The position numbers and the translations under genes were made by a program. A DNA stretch of 64,000 nt from Bacteroidales bacterium UBA1756 (GTDB lineage: Bacteria > Bacteroidota > Bacteroidia > Bacteroidales > WCHB1-69): NCBI GenBank assembly GCA_002314795.1, contig DCHI01000045.1, forward strand, positions 6,403-70,402, written 5' to 3'. Below, one piece after another: positions 35,742 to 43,145 of this stretch. The notes under the pieces are model-generated. The model searched no databases, had not been told where the DNA came from, and saw only the letters and a list, made by a program, of their open reading frames with translations. Position 1 is the first letter of the stretch. Every line of letters starts with the position of its first letter.

Positions 35742-36578
35742 TTATTTGATAATATCGCCTAATAAAGCGTGAAATTCCGGAAATGCAACGTGGGCGTCAC
35801 GTTCAATGATGATGGATTTGAGGCCGGCAAATGGACGGAGTTGTTTTTCAATTTCCACGGGGTCGGCATCTTCACCAAAATATTCGGGCAAGAAATAGTC
35901 CCAGAATTTGTTGGCCGTTTCCTGCTTCATATGGAAGACTTCTTCTACAAATTCGTCGGAGTCGTACTTGCAGCACAGAAGCACCATCCCGAGGTCGAAC
36001 ATCGGGTTGCCGTAAGCAAAGTCACCGAGGTCGATGAAGTAGTTGTCAGTCCCGTCCGTGATGGCGTTGCTGAACTGAAGGTCACCGTGAATGGCGGTGC
36101 AAGCGTCCGGAACGGAGTCGATGAAGGCTACGATTTTGGCTTTTTCCTCATCGGTAAAGAACGGGTCATTGGCCAAGTCGTGTTTATAGACGTCTTTTAC
36201 ATTTTCAAACTGGTCGGTAGGGCAAACGGTACTGTGCAGTTTTTTGCACATTCTGGCGAATTTGCGAGCGTAAAATTCAACTTGTTCGGGATTGTCGCCT
36301 ACGCTGCGGGAGAAGGATTTTTTGTTGAGAATGCGTTCGAAACGGATGCCATAGCGTTCGCCGTCGGTAACGAGCGTACCCGGTTTCGGAGACGGAATCC
36401 CCATATCATATACTTTTTGTGCACGGTCCAACTCGTTGACAATGAAGTCTAACGGCTTGCTCGTGTTATATAGTTTCAGCATAATGGCTGGATTGGTCTT
36501 ATGATTGTAACTTGCGCCATTGGCACCTTCACCAGAATAATCGTAATCGTTTAAATCAATTCTTTCAGCATTTTTCAT
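35742..36578 (-). CDS. APH-like phosphotransferase (TIGR02172-type)
   Basis: 278 residues from ATG 36578. A protein-kinase-like fold: nucleotide-binding loop SGEGANGASY, Lys35 in AIMLKLYN, Glu49, the catalytic loop HGDLQFSN (164-171), and the metal-binding IDLGDF (182-187) followed by NPMFDLGM. It belongs with the aminoglycoside phosphotransferase-like family first noted as a paralogous family in Fibrobacter; substrates are unknown. The frame continues 29 codons upstream but those lie across the dapB stop, so ATG 36578 is preferred. It heads a four-gene run with the amino-acid transporter and the RelA/SpoT protein and is 37 nt after dapB. Antibiotic resistance is not implied. Confidence 0.8.
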   Translation of the reverse strand: MKNAERIDLNDYDYSGEGANGASYNHKTNPAIMLKLYNTSKPLDFIVNELDRAQKVYDMGIPSPKPGTLVTDGERYGIRFERILNKKSFSRSVGDNPEQVEFYARKFARMCKKLHSTVCPTDQFENVKDVYKHDLANDPFFTDEEKAKIVAFIDSVPDACTAIHGDLQFSNAITDGTDNYFIDLGDFAYGNPMFDLGMVLLCCKYDSDEFVEEVFHMKQETANKFWDYFLPEYFGEDADPVEIEKQLRPFAGLKSIIIERDAHVAFPEFHALLGDIIK

Positions 36579-36615
36579 TTTAAATATTTTTTTTAATTTA
36601 TTGTATATTAATAAT

Positions 36616-37335
36616 TTACACTTCCATAAAAATATCTTTGAACTGATAAATTCCTTTGTGGTCAATCAGCCAGCGTGCCGCACGGACTGCCCCTTGTGCA
36701 AAAATAGTACGGTTGAAGGCCTTGTGTGTCAGTTCGATAAAGTCATTGTCGGACTGGTAGTGGACGACGTGCGTTCCGGGCTCGTTTCCGATACGGTGAG
36801 CCACAATGTTGATGTCTTCAGGATTGGAGTTGTCGTCCAATTTCCATCCCGTTTTTCTATCCAATTGGTGGATGATGAGGTTTGCCGTGGTGATGGCCGT
36901 TCCGCTGGGCGCGTCCTTTTTTGCCGTGTGATGGGTCTCTTCCACCATCACATCATACTGTTTCTGATGGTTCATCATTTCAGCCATCATTTCATTGATT
37001 TTGAAAAAAAGGTTGGCTCCGATAGAAAAGTTGGAACCGAAGACGAGCGCATTGGATGTTTGACGGCAGTGTTGGATGATTTCCTCCTGCTGAGCGTTCC
37101 AGCCGGTGGTTCCGCAAACAATGGGAATGCCTGCCTCAAAACAGCGGCGCATATTGGCGACGGCGGTGGTGGGCATTGAAAAATCAATGGCGACATCGCT
37201 GGAACGGAATTCGGATTCACGTTCCAACCATTCCGTTTCATTATCGATGGTGGTGGCGAGTTCCAAGCCGACAGAAGGAAGGAGCTTTTCTATTTCGTGC
37301 CCCATTTTCCCGTAACCAAGAATTGTTGCTTTCAT
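36616..37335 (-). CDS. dapB: 4-hydroxy-tetrahydrodipicolinate reductase
   Basis: 239 residues, slightly shorter than E. coli DapB (273). N-terminal nucleotide site MKATILGYGKMGHEIEK, the DFSMPTT and VCGTTGW motifs, the catalytic region VEETHHTAKKDAPSGTA with its His and Lys, and the C-terminal RTIFAQGAVRAARWL are all DapB signatures. It reduces the cyclised aspartate-semialdehyde/pyruvate product on the route to diaminopimelate and lysine. First gene after the minus-strand promoter at 37383-37391; 37 nt before the APH-like kinase, so it may drive the whole downstream run. Confidence 0.95.
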   Translation of the reverse strand: MKATILGYGKMGHEIEKLLPSVGLELATTIDNETEWLERESEFRSSDVAIDFSMPTTAVANMRRCFEAGIPIVCGTTGWNAQQEEIIQHCRQTSNALVFGSNFSIGANLFFKINEMMAEMMNHQKQYDVMVEETHHTAKKDAPSGTAITTANLIIHQLDRKTGWKLDDNSNPEDINIVAHRIGNEPGTHVVHYQSDNDFIELTHKAFNRTIFAQGAVRAARWLIDHKGIYQFKDIFMEV

Positions 37336-37382
37336 TTATTTCGAGTTTGTTTTTGTTGAAATTTCGTATTGAAATTTCGGTG

Positions 37383-37391
37383 GCAAAAATA
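37383..37391 (-). promoter_or_regulatory. -7 promoter box for dapB and the downstream run
   Basis: TATTTTTGC on the minus strand, about 48 bp before the dapB ATG. No other promoter-like box was seen between dapB and the RelA/SpoT gene. Confidence 0.6.
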
Positions 37392-37490
37392 CGCCATTAT
37401 TATATATGGTGTGCGCCCTTTTTTAGCACATACATTTTGTTAGTTCAAGTAAATTTTCTGATGGTAAATTGTTTCTAATTCCCATTTCCC

Positions 37491-37722
37491 CGATAAAAGT
37501 TGTCCTTCTCGGCTCGTTGCGCCTGCTTCTGCAACACGGACTGAGAGAGTTACTCGCGGGCCGTTTTGAACTGATCCGAATGGGACATTGGTCGCTTTCG
37601 GAAATGCAGGACGCTTTCGGAATCACAACCGACCAGTTCGTCTTTTTCGGAGGTTATTCTGGGGCAGTTCCATTGTTGTGCGGTCTGCAAAAATACGCTC
37701 GCGATGAGGCACGCAAATACAA
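37491..37722 (+). pseudogene. Fragment of an AAA+ ATPase (DUF4143 type)
   Basis: In the frame from about 37496 the translation includes LLGSLRLLLQHGLRELLAGR, then FELIRMGHWSLSEMQDAFG and QFVFFGGYSGAVPLL. This is the middle of DUF4143-type ATPases (SSxxLLxxGLxESLAGRFE ... HWS..EM..AFG ... FGGYPGA). There is no Walker A/B part upstream and no C-terminal domain: the fragment ends at the rlmD stop. It fills most of the 389-bp gap between dapB and rlmD and is a decayed remnant, probably of a mobile or toxin-like ATPase gene. Confidence 0.7.
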
Positions 37723-37724
37723 TT

Positions 37725-39131
37725 CTATTTCTTCAATTCCAACCGCACCACGTTCTCCACGTGCTGCGTGTGCGGAAACATATCAACAGGTTGTACGCGA
37801 GTGACGTTGTACTTTTCTGCCAACAGGGTCAGGTCGCGGGCCTGTGTCGCCGGATTGCAGCTGACATAGACGATGCGTTTCGGTTCCATTGCTAACAGTT
37901 GTTCCACTACATCGGGATGCATCCCGCTCCGCGGCGGGTCTGTGATGACGATGTCCGGGCGTCCGTTGGCCGTCACGAACTCCGGCGTCAGCACTTTCGC
38001 CATATCGCCGGCGTAAAAAACGGTGTTGTCAATCTGGTTGACCTCCGAGTTGACCTTTGCGTCTTCAATGGCCGCTTCCACATACTCAATGCCCACCACT
38101 TTCTTGGACTGGCGTGCCACAAAATTAGCAATCGTGCCGGTTCCCGTATATAAGTCGTAAACCACGTCCTCTTTCCCGATTTCAGCGAACTCCTTCGCCA
38201 CGGTATAAAGGCGATACGCTTGCCGCATATTGGTTTGGTAGAAGGATTGCGGCCCGATTTTGAATTGGAGATCTTCCATTTTTTCAAGCAAATAGCCGCG
38301 TCCAGCGTAGGTTTCCACAGGCAAATCGGTGATGCTGTCATTCATTTTGGCATTCACCACATAATGCAACGAAGTGATTTGTGGGAATCTTTCCATTAGG
38401 AAATCTAAAACATTGGTTACTTGTTGGTTGTATTCAGTAACTACCAAAATAACCATCAGTTCGTTGGTGGAGGTGGTGCGTATGATGAGGTTCCTCAGGA
38501 GCCCTTCGTGCGTGCGGAGATTGTGAAAGTAGAGTCCGTTTTCAATGGCGTACTGTTTGATAGCCAGTCGGATTTCATTGCTCTGTTCATCTTGCAAAAG
38601 ACATTCGTGAATGTCAAGTACTTTGTCGAATTTCATCGGAATATGGAATCCGATACCGCGGGTTTCCACTTCGCCGCCCTCTTGCTGAAGCTGCATATCT
38701 TCAACGGAAAGCCAACGCTGGTGCGTGAAGGTATATTCCAATTTGTTTCTGTAGAAATATTGTTTTTCAGATGCTAAGATGGGCTGCGGCGCCGGGTATT
38801 CAAAATGACCGAGGTGTTGGAAATTATCGGTCACCTGTTTTTGTTTGTAGAAAAGTTGTTTTTCATAATCCAACATCTGCCATTTGCAACCGCCGCAAAG
38901 CCCGAAATGTTCGCACTTGGGTTCAATGCGGAAAGGGGAGGGCTTGACAATGCGCGTGCAGCGTGCCTCGGCGTACGATTTTTTCTTTTTCAAAACCATC
39001 ACGTCAACGATGTCGCCGGGAACGACGCCCGGAACAAAAACGGTCAGCCCTTCGTGCTTGGCAACGGCTTTTCCTTCCGCGCCTGCATCAATGATTTCCA
39101 AGTTTTCTATAGGATATTGTTTGTGTCTCAT
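37725..39131 (-). CDS. rlmD: 23S rRNA (uracil-C5)-methyltransferase, RlmD family
   Basis: 468 residues. An N-terminal TRAM domain (about 5-60), a [4Fe-4S] site with Cys73, Cys79 and Cys82 (CEHFGLCGGC) and a fourth Cys in IHECLLQDE, then the SAM-dependent methyltransferase with VVYDLYTGTGTIANF, TDPPRSGMH, and the catalytic Cys in YVSCNPATQARDL. It forms 5-methyluridine in 23S rRNA; in Bacteroidetes the exact uridine is not always the one of E. coli RlmD. The gene is divergent from the next gene across a 50-bp palindromic promoter region. Confidence 0.92.
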   Translation of the reverse strand: MRHKQYPIENLEIIDAGAEGKAVAKHEGLTVFVPGVVPGDIVDVMVLKKKKSYAEARCTRIVKPSPFRIEPKCEHFGLCGGCKWQMLDYEKQLFYKQKQVTDNFQHLGHFEYPAPQPILASEKQYFYRNKLEYTFTHQRWLSVEDMQLQQEGGEVETRGIGFHIPMKFDKVLDIHECLLQDEQSNEIRLAIKQYAIENGLYFHNLRTHEGLLRNLIIRTTSTNELMVILVVTEYNQQVTNVLDFLMERFPQITSLHYVVNAKMNDSITDLPVETYAGRGYLLEKMEDLQFKIGPQSFYQTNMRQAYRLYTVAKEFAEIGKEDVVYDLYTGTGTIANFVARQSKKVVGIEYVEAAIEDAKVNSEVNQIDNTVFYAGDMAKVLTPEFVTANGRPDIVITDPPRSGMHPDVVEQLLAMEPKRIVYVSCNPATQARDLTLLAEKYNVTRVQPVDMFPHTQHVENVVRLELKK

Positions 39132-39145
39132 CGTCTAAAAATTAA

Positions 39146-39195
39146 GGCGGCAAAAGTACGACTTTTGTTTGAATGAAAGTCGTACTTTTGCCGCC
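39146..39195. promoter_or_regulatory. Palindromic divergent promoters of rlmD and the 39248 gene
   Basis: Two 20-bp arms (39146-39165 and 39176-39195) are perfect reverse complements around a 10-bp spacer. Each arm contains an outward-facing TACTTTTGCCGCC, so both genes have the same -7 box and initiation region. Both promoters could also be bound together by a dimeric regulator. Confidence 0.75.
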
Positions 39196-39247
39196 TCGGG
39201 AAACCCTCCCATTATGATGAATCATTCCTTTTTTTTTATAGTTGATA

Positions 39248-40504
39248 ATGAAGAAACGTCTCCTTTTTTTGCCCCTCTCGTTGTTGTTATTTCCGTTGCT
39301 GCTTTTGGCACAAACTCCTGCAAAAAATGCAGAAAAGTATGACTATTTCCGTCATCGTCTTGTCAATGAAATGATGTATTTTTCGGATGATGCGATGGCT
39401 AAAGCGTCGCACCTTCCGATGGAACGGCGGTTCAAAGTGCCTTCTGGAACGGTCGGTCTGTGGGCGGATGCTACTTGGTGGCAGGGACACTATATTGCGG
39501 TTTTAGCAACGGAGTACGCCTTGGAAAAGCGGGATGGGAAAAGTACTGCTGCCACGCTCGCGGAACTTCGGCAGGCAATCGAAGTGTATAACCGTCTGGA
39601 CCTCGCGTCTGAACGCTGTTTCGGAGACTCGTCCGTCCAAATTCCAAATGGTTTCTACCTTCGCGACGATGTGGATGAGAAGGATGCTAAGAATTTGAAA
39701 ATCAATTATGTACAAAGTGATTACATCAATCATTGTGGAAGGTTGGAAACCCGTGGAAACTCGCCGTCCCAGGATCAGGCGTGGGCTTCGTACATTGGTT
39801 TTGCCTTGGCTCAAAAGCTGGTGGATGATTCCACGCTCCATCAAGAAATTGCTGACATCGCTTACCGGATGGTAAAACGGATGCAGTGGGCCGATGAAAA
39901 GGGAAAGGTGCATTGGCAGATTGTCAATCCCGTCACGGGAGTGGTTGTGCAGAAAGAGGGTGATATTCAGTGGCTTCAGTATCCGCACGCCGCCATCGGG
40001 ACGATGCTTTCCGAACGGAATCTTTTTGCAGGTAATTCAGCAAAAGGGTGGAAAGGCATTTGGAACATATTGGAACAAAACGTTTTAATAGACAGAGACG
40101 GTCATTTTACGTGGTACGGTGTGATGTCGTTGGCTGCCGTCTTGAACGATGGCGCCGGCAATCAGGACTGCTACGAGTGGTTGGTGAAAACGAACGAAAA
40201 GATTGTCAGCCGTCGTCCCGACTTGCAGCAAACACTTTTCTTCCCGCATCTCCCGTTAGTGAACTTGGTTTTGTACGGAACCGAAGATCGTGAACTTGTC
40301 CCCAAAGAACGCTACATCGAATACCTTGACGCTGCGCCGGCCAGTGGCTGTATTACGACCGAAATTGACGGAAACGAGGTGCGAACTGCGGCTCCGTGGC
40401 ACTCGCTTTCGCTGTTTTGTCCGTGGCATTTGAAAGAAACGGGAGATGCTAATATGTTGGATTATATGCTGTTATACAATTTGTACCGACTGATTTACGA
40501 ATAA
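39248..40504 (+). CDS. Secreted protein of unknown function (418 aa)
   Basis: 418 residues from ATG 39248. Signal peptide MKKRLLFLPLSLLLFPLLLLAQ. The mature part is rich in helices and aromatic residues: GLWADATWWQGHYIAVLATE, NHCGRLETRGNSPSQDQAWA, HWQIVNPVTGVVVQKEGDIQ, and AAPWHSLSLFCPWHLK. The pattern of helical hairpins with conserved WADATWWQ and PSQDQAWA suggests an alpha/alpha-barrel, as in some carbohydrate-active enzymes, but no glycosidase motif can be named. It has no sorting domain, so it is probably periplasmic. It shares the palindromic promoter region with rlmD. Confidence 0.75.
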   Translation: MKKRLLFLPLSLLLFPLLLLAQTPAKNAEKYDYFRHRLVNEMMYFSDDAMAKASHLPMERRFKVPSGTVGLWADATWWQGHYIAVLATEYALEKRDGKSTAATLAELRQAIEVYNRLDLASERCFGDSSVQIPNGFYLRDDVDEKDAKNLKINYVQSDYINHCGRLETRGNSPSQDQAWASYIGFALAQKLVDDSTLHQEIADIAYRMVKRMQWADEKGKVHWQIVNPVTGVVVQKEGDIQWLQYPHAAIGTMLSERNLFAGNSAKGWKGIWNILEQNVLIDRDGHFTWYGVMSLAAVLNDGAGNQDCYEWLVKTNEKIVSRRPDLQQTLFFPHLPLVNLVLYGTEDRELVPKERYIEYLDAAPASGCITTEIDGNEVRTAAPWHSLSLFCPWHLKETGDANMLDYMLLYNLYRLIYE

Positions 40505-40538
40505 AAATATTTTTTTGCAGAATTTTATCAAAAATCTG

Positions 40539-40546
40539 TAATTTTG
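40539..40546 (+). promoter_or_regulatory. -7 promoter box for the thiamin-regulated TonB receptor
   Basis: TAATTTTG followed by CCACC, about 10 bp upstream of the riboswitch. Confidence 0.6.
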
Positions 40547-40554
40547 CCACCGCA

Positions 40555-40632
40555 AATGAAAGGGGTGCCGAAAGGCTGAGATCAGACCCAATGAACCTGA
40601 TTCGGGTAATGCCGACGTAGGGAGATTTAGCG
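40555..40632 (+). promoter_or_regulatory. TPP riboswitch (THI element)
   Basis: The conserved core is complete: GGGGTGCC, GGCTGAGA, then ACCC, GAACCTGA, CGGGTAATGCC and GACGTAGGGA. These are the pyrimidine- and pyrophosphate-sensing arms of the thiamin pyrophosphate aptamer. It lies about 55 nt before the TonB receptor start, and should reduce expression when TPP is plentiful. A pyrimidine-rich stretch after it (40641-40654, TTACCCTCTTTCAG) can pair with the GAAAGGGG at the aptamer's 5' side and may be part of the switch. Confidence 0.93.
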
Positions 40633-40686
40633 AGACTTATTTACCCTCTTTCAGTTTTAATAACTAATTTAAAACTTGTTAGAGTT

Positions 40687-42984
40687 ATGTTCAACAATCA
40701 AAAACCAAAAAAATCCTGCCGAAAGAGCAAATTCTTTCTCGTAGGTTGCACATTGCTTGTGTCTCTGTTTTTTAACACAAAAATTTCAGCACAGGTGGAT
40801 ACCGTCCACCCGCAAATTTTGCAAGGCGTTTCCGTCTCATCGTCGCGAACAACCGGTGAAGGAACGTTCTCGGTTTCGAATGTCAACCGTGAGGACATCC
40901 AGAAAAAGCAGGGAAACGGAAGCGTCAACAATATGTTGGACCAGGTGCCGGGAATGGTGACCACGTCGGATGCCGGAACGGGTGTCGGGTACAATTATAT
41001 GCGTATTCGTGGCATTGACCAGACGCGCATCAATGTAACGGTGAACGGTGTCGCCCTCAATGATGCAGAGTCGCAGGGCTCCTGGTTTGTCAATCTTCCC
41101 GACTTCGGCTCCTTCGTGCAGAATCTGGAAGTGCAGCGTGGCGCCGGAACTTCCAACAACGGTTCTTCGGCCTTCGGGGCGACAATGAATTTCACCACAT
41201 TGGCTCCATCGTTGGATCCTTTCGTTCAAATCAGCAGCAGCGCCGGTTCTTTCTACACGTTCCGTAACGCCATCACTGCCGGAACCGGACTGATTAAGAA
41301 CCGTTTTTCTGCCACAGCCGGTTATTCGAATCTGTTAAGCCGTGGGTACATTGAAAATTCTTCCGCCAAATTGCACTCCGCCTTTTTTACCGCTAATTAT
41401 CATATTATCAATGAAAAAAAGAATAAAGAGTACGGAACATTGCAGTTCGATTTGTTGTATGGCAATGAAAAAACCGGATTGGCTTGGAACGGTGTCCCGT
41501 CCGATTCTTTGAAAACGAACCGTCGTTACAATAGTTGCGGTGAATATTATGATGCAGACGGCGTTCGTCATCATTATAATAATGAAAGCGATAATTATCA
41601 GCAACTTCATTCGCAACTTCATTATACGTTCAATCGCCGCATCAATGCCGACCATCTTTTGAAACTGCGTGCGTCCTTGCACCTTACGCGAGGCATCGGC
41701 TATTATGAAGAGTATCAGGATGATAAGTATTATTCATCCTACGGACTTTACGACTTGATTGATTCATACGGTGAACTAATGCCGGCGGATTTGATTACTC
41801 GTAAAAGTATGGACAACTATTTTTATGGTGGAATTTTCAATATAGAACACACGATTAAAGACAAATATACGTGGATGCTTGGCGGTGCCGTCAACCGTTA
41901 CCAAGGAAAGCATTTCGGAACCATCGAATGGCTTCAGTACAATGCGCTCACCGAATATGGCCAGCATTGGTACGATGGAACGGGCGACAAACGTCAATAC
42001 AATGTTTTTGGTAAGTTTATTGTTGACTTCAAGAAAGTTACAGAAAAGAGAAGTGAGTTAACCACGCTGTACGCCGACCTTCAGTACCGTTGCATTGACT
42101 ATCGGATTGGCGGAACCGATTCGTATATGATGGATATTACGCAAAGTCACCTTTGGCATTTTATCAACCCGAAAGTTGGTGTCAATCACAAATGGACTCC
42201 CGTGAATGGAACGTGCGGGCACGAGGCCTACTTCACTTTTTCGGTTGCCAATCGCGAGCCCACCCGTTCGGATTTAATCAGTGCAACCCCGGAAAGCCGT
42301 CCGAAGCCAGAAACCCTGTACGATTTCGAAGCGGGCTATCTGCTTCATCATAAGAAGGTTGAGGTTGCTGCGGACGCCTACTTTATGTACTATAACGACC
42401 AGTTGGTGCTAACGGGCGAAATCAACGACGTGGGTGCTTCCATTATGACGAATGTTCCGAAAAGTTTCCGCGCCGGCATTGAGTTCACTACCGCTTATCA
42501 GCCCGTCAAATGGTTCGTCTGGAAGGTGAACGGAACATTCTCCATCAACAAGATTTTGGACTATACCGAATATGTGGACGATTGGGACACCGGACTTCAG
42601 CGCGTTAACCATTTGGGTACGACCGACATTTCGTTTTCTCCGAACATCGTCGCCGGAAACGATTTCACTTTTGTGCCTGTCAAAAACTTTGACATTTCTT
42701 TGATTACGAAATTCGTTAGTCGCCAATACATTGACAATTCTGGACGAAAAGAATATTCTATCAATCCTTACTGTGTCAGCAACTTGCAACTCAGTTACAA
42801 GATTGAGACCAAGCCCATTCCGGAAATCCGACTCTATTTCCAAGTCAATAATTTGCTGAATGCGAAATATGAAAGCAATGCGTGGCTGTACCGTTATTTT
42901 CTTGATGGACAAGAATATAAGATGGATGGTTACTTCCCGCAGGCAGGCATTAACTTTATGGGTGGGTTGACGTTGCGGTTTTAG
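40687..42984 (+). CDS. TonB-dependent outer-membrane receptor, probable thiamin transporter
   Basis: 765 residues. Signal peptide to about 35, plug domain (about 45-170) with VSVSSSRTTGEGTFSVSNVN, MLDQVPGMVTT, YMRIRGIDQTRINVTVNG, and LEVQRGAGTSNNG, then a 22-strand barrel ending in a Phe (GGLTLRF). It imports a large or scarce nutrient across the outer membrane using TonB energy. The TPP riboswitch directly upstream makes thiamin or a precursor the likely cargo; this combination matches the predicted thiamin receptors of Bacteroidetes. No inner-membrane thiamin gene is adjacent. Confidence 0.9.
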   Translation: MFNNQKPKKSCRKSKFFLVGCTLLVSLFFNTKISAQVDTVHPQILQGVSVSSSRTTGEGTFSVSNVNREDIQKKQGNGSVNNMLDQVPGMVTTSDAGTGVGYNYMRIRGIDQTRINVTVNGVALNDAESQGSWFVNLPDFGSFVQNLEVQRGAGTSNNGSSAFGATMNFTTLAPSLDPFVQISSSAGSFYTFRNAITAGTGLIKNRFSATAGYSNLLSRGYIENSSAKLHSAFFTANYHIINEKKNKEYGTLQFDLLYGNEKTGLAWNGVPSDSLKTNRRYNSCGEYYDADGVRHHYNNESDNYQQLHSQLHYTFNRRINADHLLKLRASLHLTRGIGYYEEYQDDKYYSSYGLYDLIDSYGELMPADLITRKSMDNYFYGGIFNIEHTIKDKYTWMLGGAVNRYQGKHFGTIEWLQYNALTEYGQHWYDGTGDKRQYNVFGKFIVDFKKVTEKRSELTTLYADLQYRCIDYRIGGTDSYMMDITQSHLWHFINPKVGVNHKWTPVNGTCGHEAYFTFSVANREPTRSDLISATPESRPKPETLYDFEAGYLLHHKKVEVAADAYFMYYNDQLVLTGEINDVGASIMTNVPKSFRAGIEFTTAYQPVKWFVWKVNGTFSINKILDYTEYVDDWDTGLQRVNHLGTTDISFSPNIVAGNDFTFVPVKNFDISLITKFVSRQYIDNSGRKEYSINPYCVSNLQLSYKIETKPIPEIRLYFQVNNLLNAKYESNAWLYRYFLDGQEYKMDGYFPQAGINFMGGLTLRF

Positions 42985-42989
42985 TGAGT

Positions 42990-43073
42990 TAGAAAGTTTA
43001 TAAAGTTCGTAAAGTTTATAAGGTTTGTAAAGTTTATAAGGTTTGTAAAGTTTATAAGGTTTGTAAAGTGGTG
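42990..43073. repeat. 9/18-bp-period tandem repeat, GTTTATAAG orientation
   Basis: About nine 9-mers alternating GTTTATAAG and GTTTGTAAA, so the higher-order period is 18 bp with three near-identical copies. It directly follows the TonB receptor stop codon. The last 15 bp (43059-43073) are identical to 5264-5278 after the hppA transcript. Confidence 0.9.
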
Positions 43074-43086
43074 ATTTTATGATAAC

Positions 43087-43124
43087 AAAGAAGTCGGCGT
43101 TGGAATCCAGCGCCGACTTCTTTT
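43087..43124. terminator. Bidirectional intrinsic terminator
   Basis: 13-bp perfect stem (43087-43099 with 43111-43123) around an 11-nt loop, flanked by A and T runs. It lies between the convergent TonB receptor and DUF2807 genes and can serve both. Confidence 0.85.
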
Positions 43125-43145
43125 AATGAATACTGTTCTTAATAA

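Noticed and set aside
35742..36578. Aminoglycoside resistance gene
   Set aside because: The kinase fold is only APH-like; genomic context is metabolic and family members have no shown antibiotic substrate.
43000..43073. CRISPR array or transposon end
   Set aside because: Units are 9/18 bp, contiguous and degenerate; no spacers, no flanking direct repeats and no transposase.
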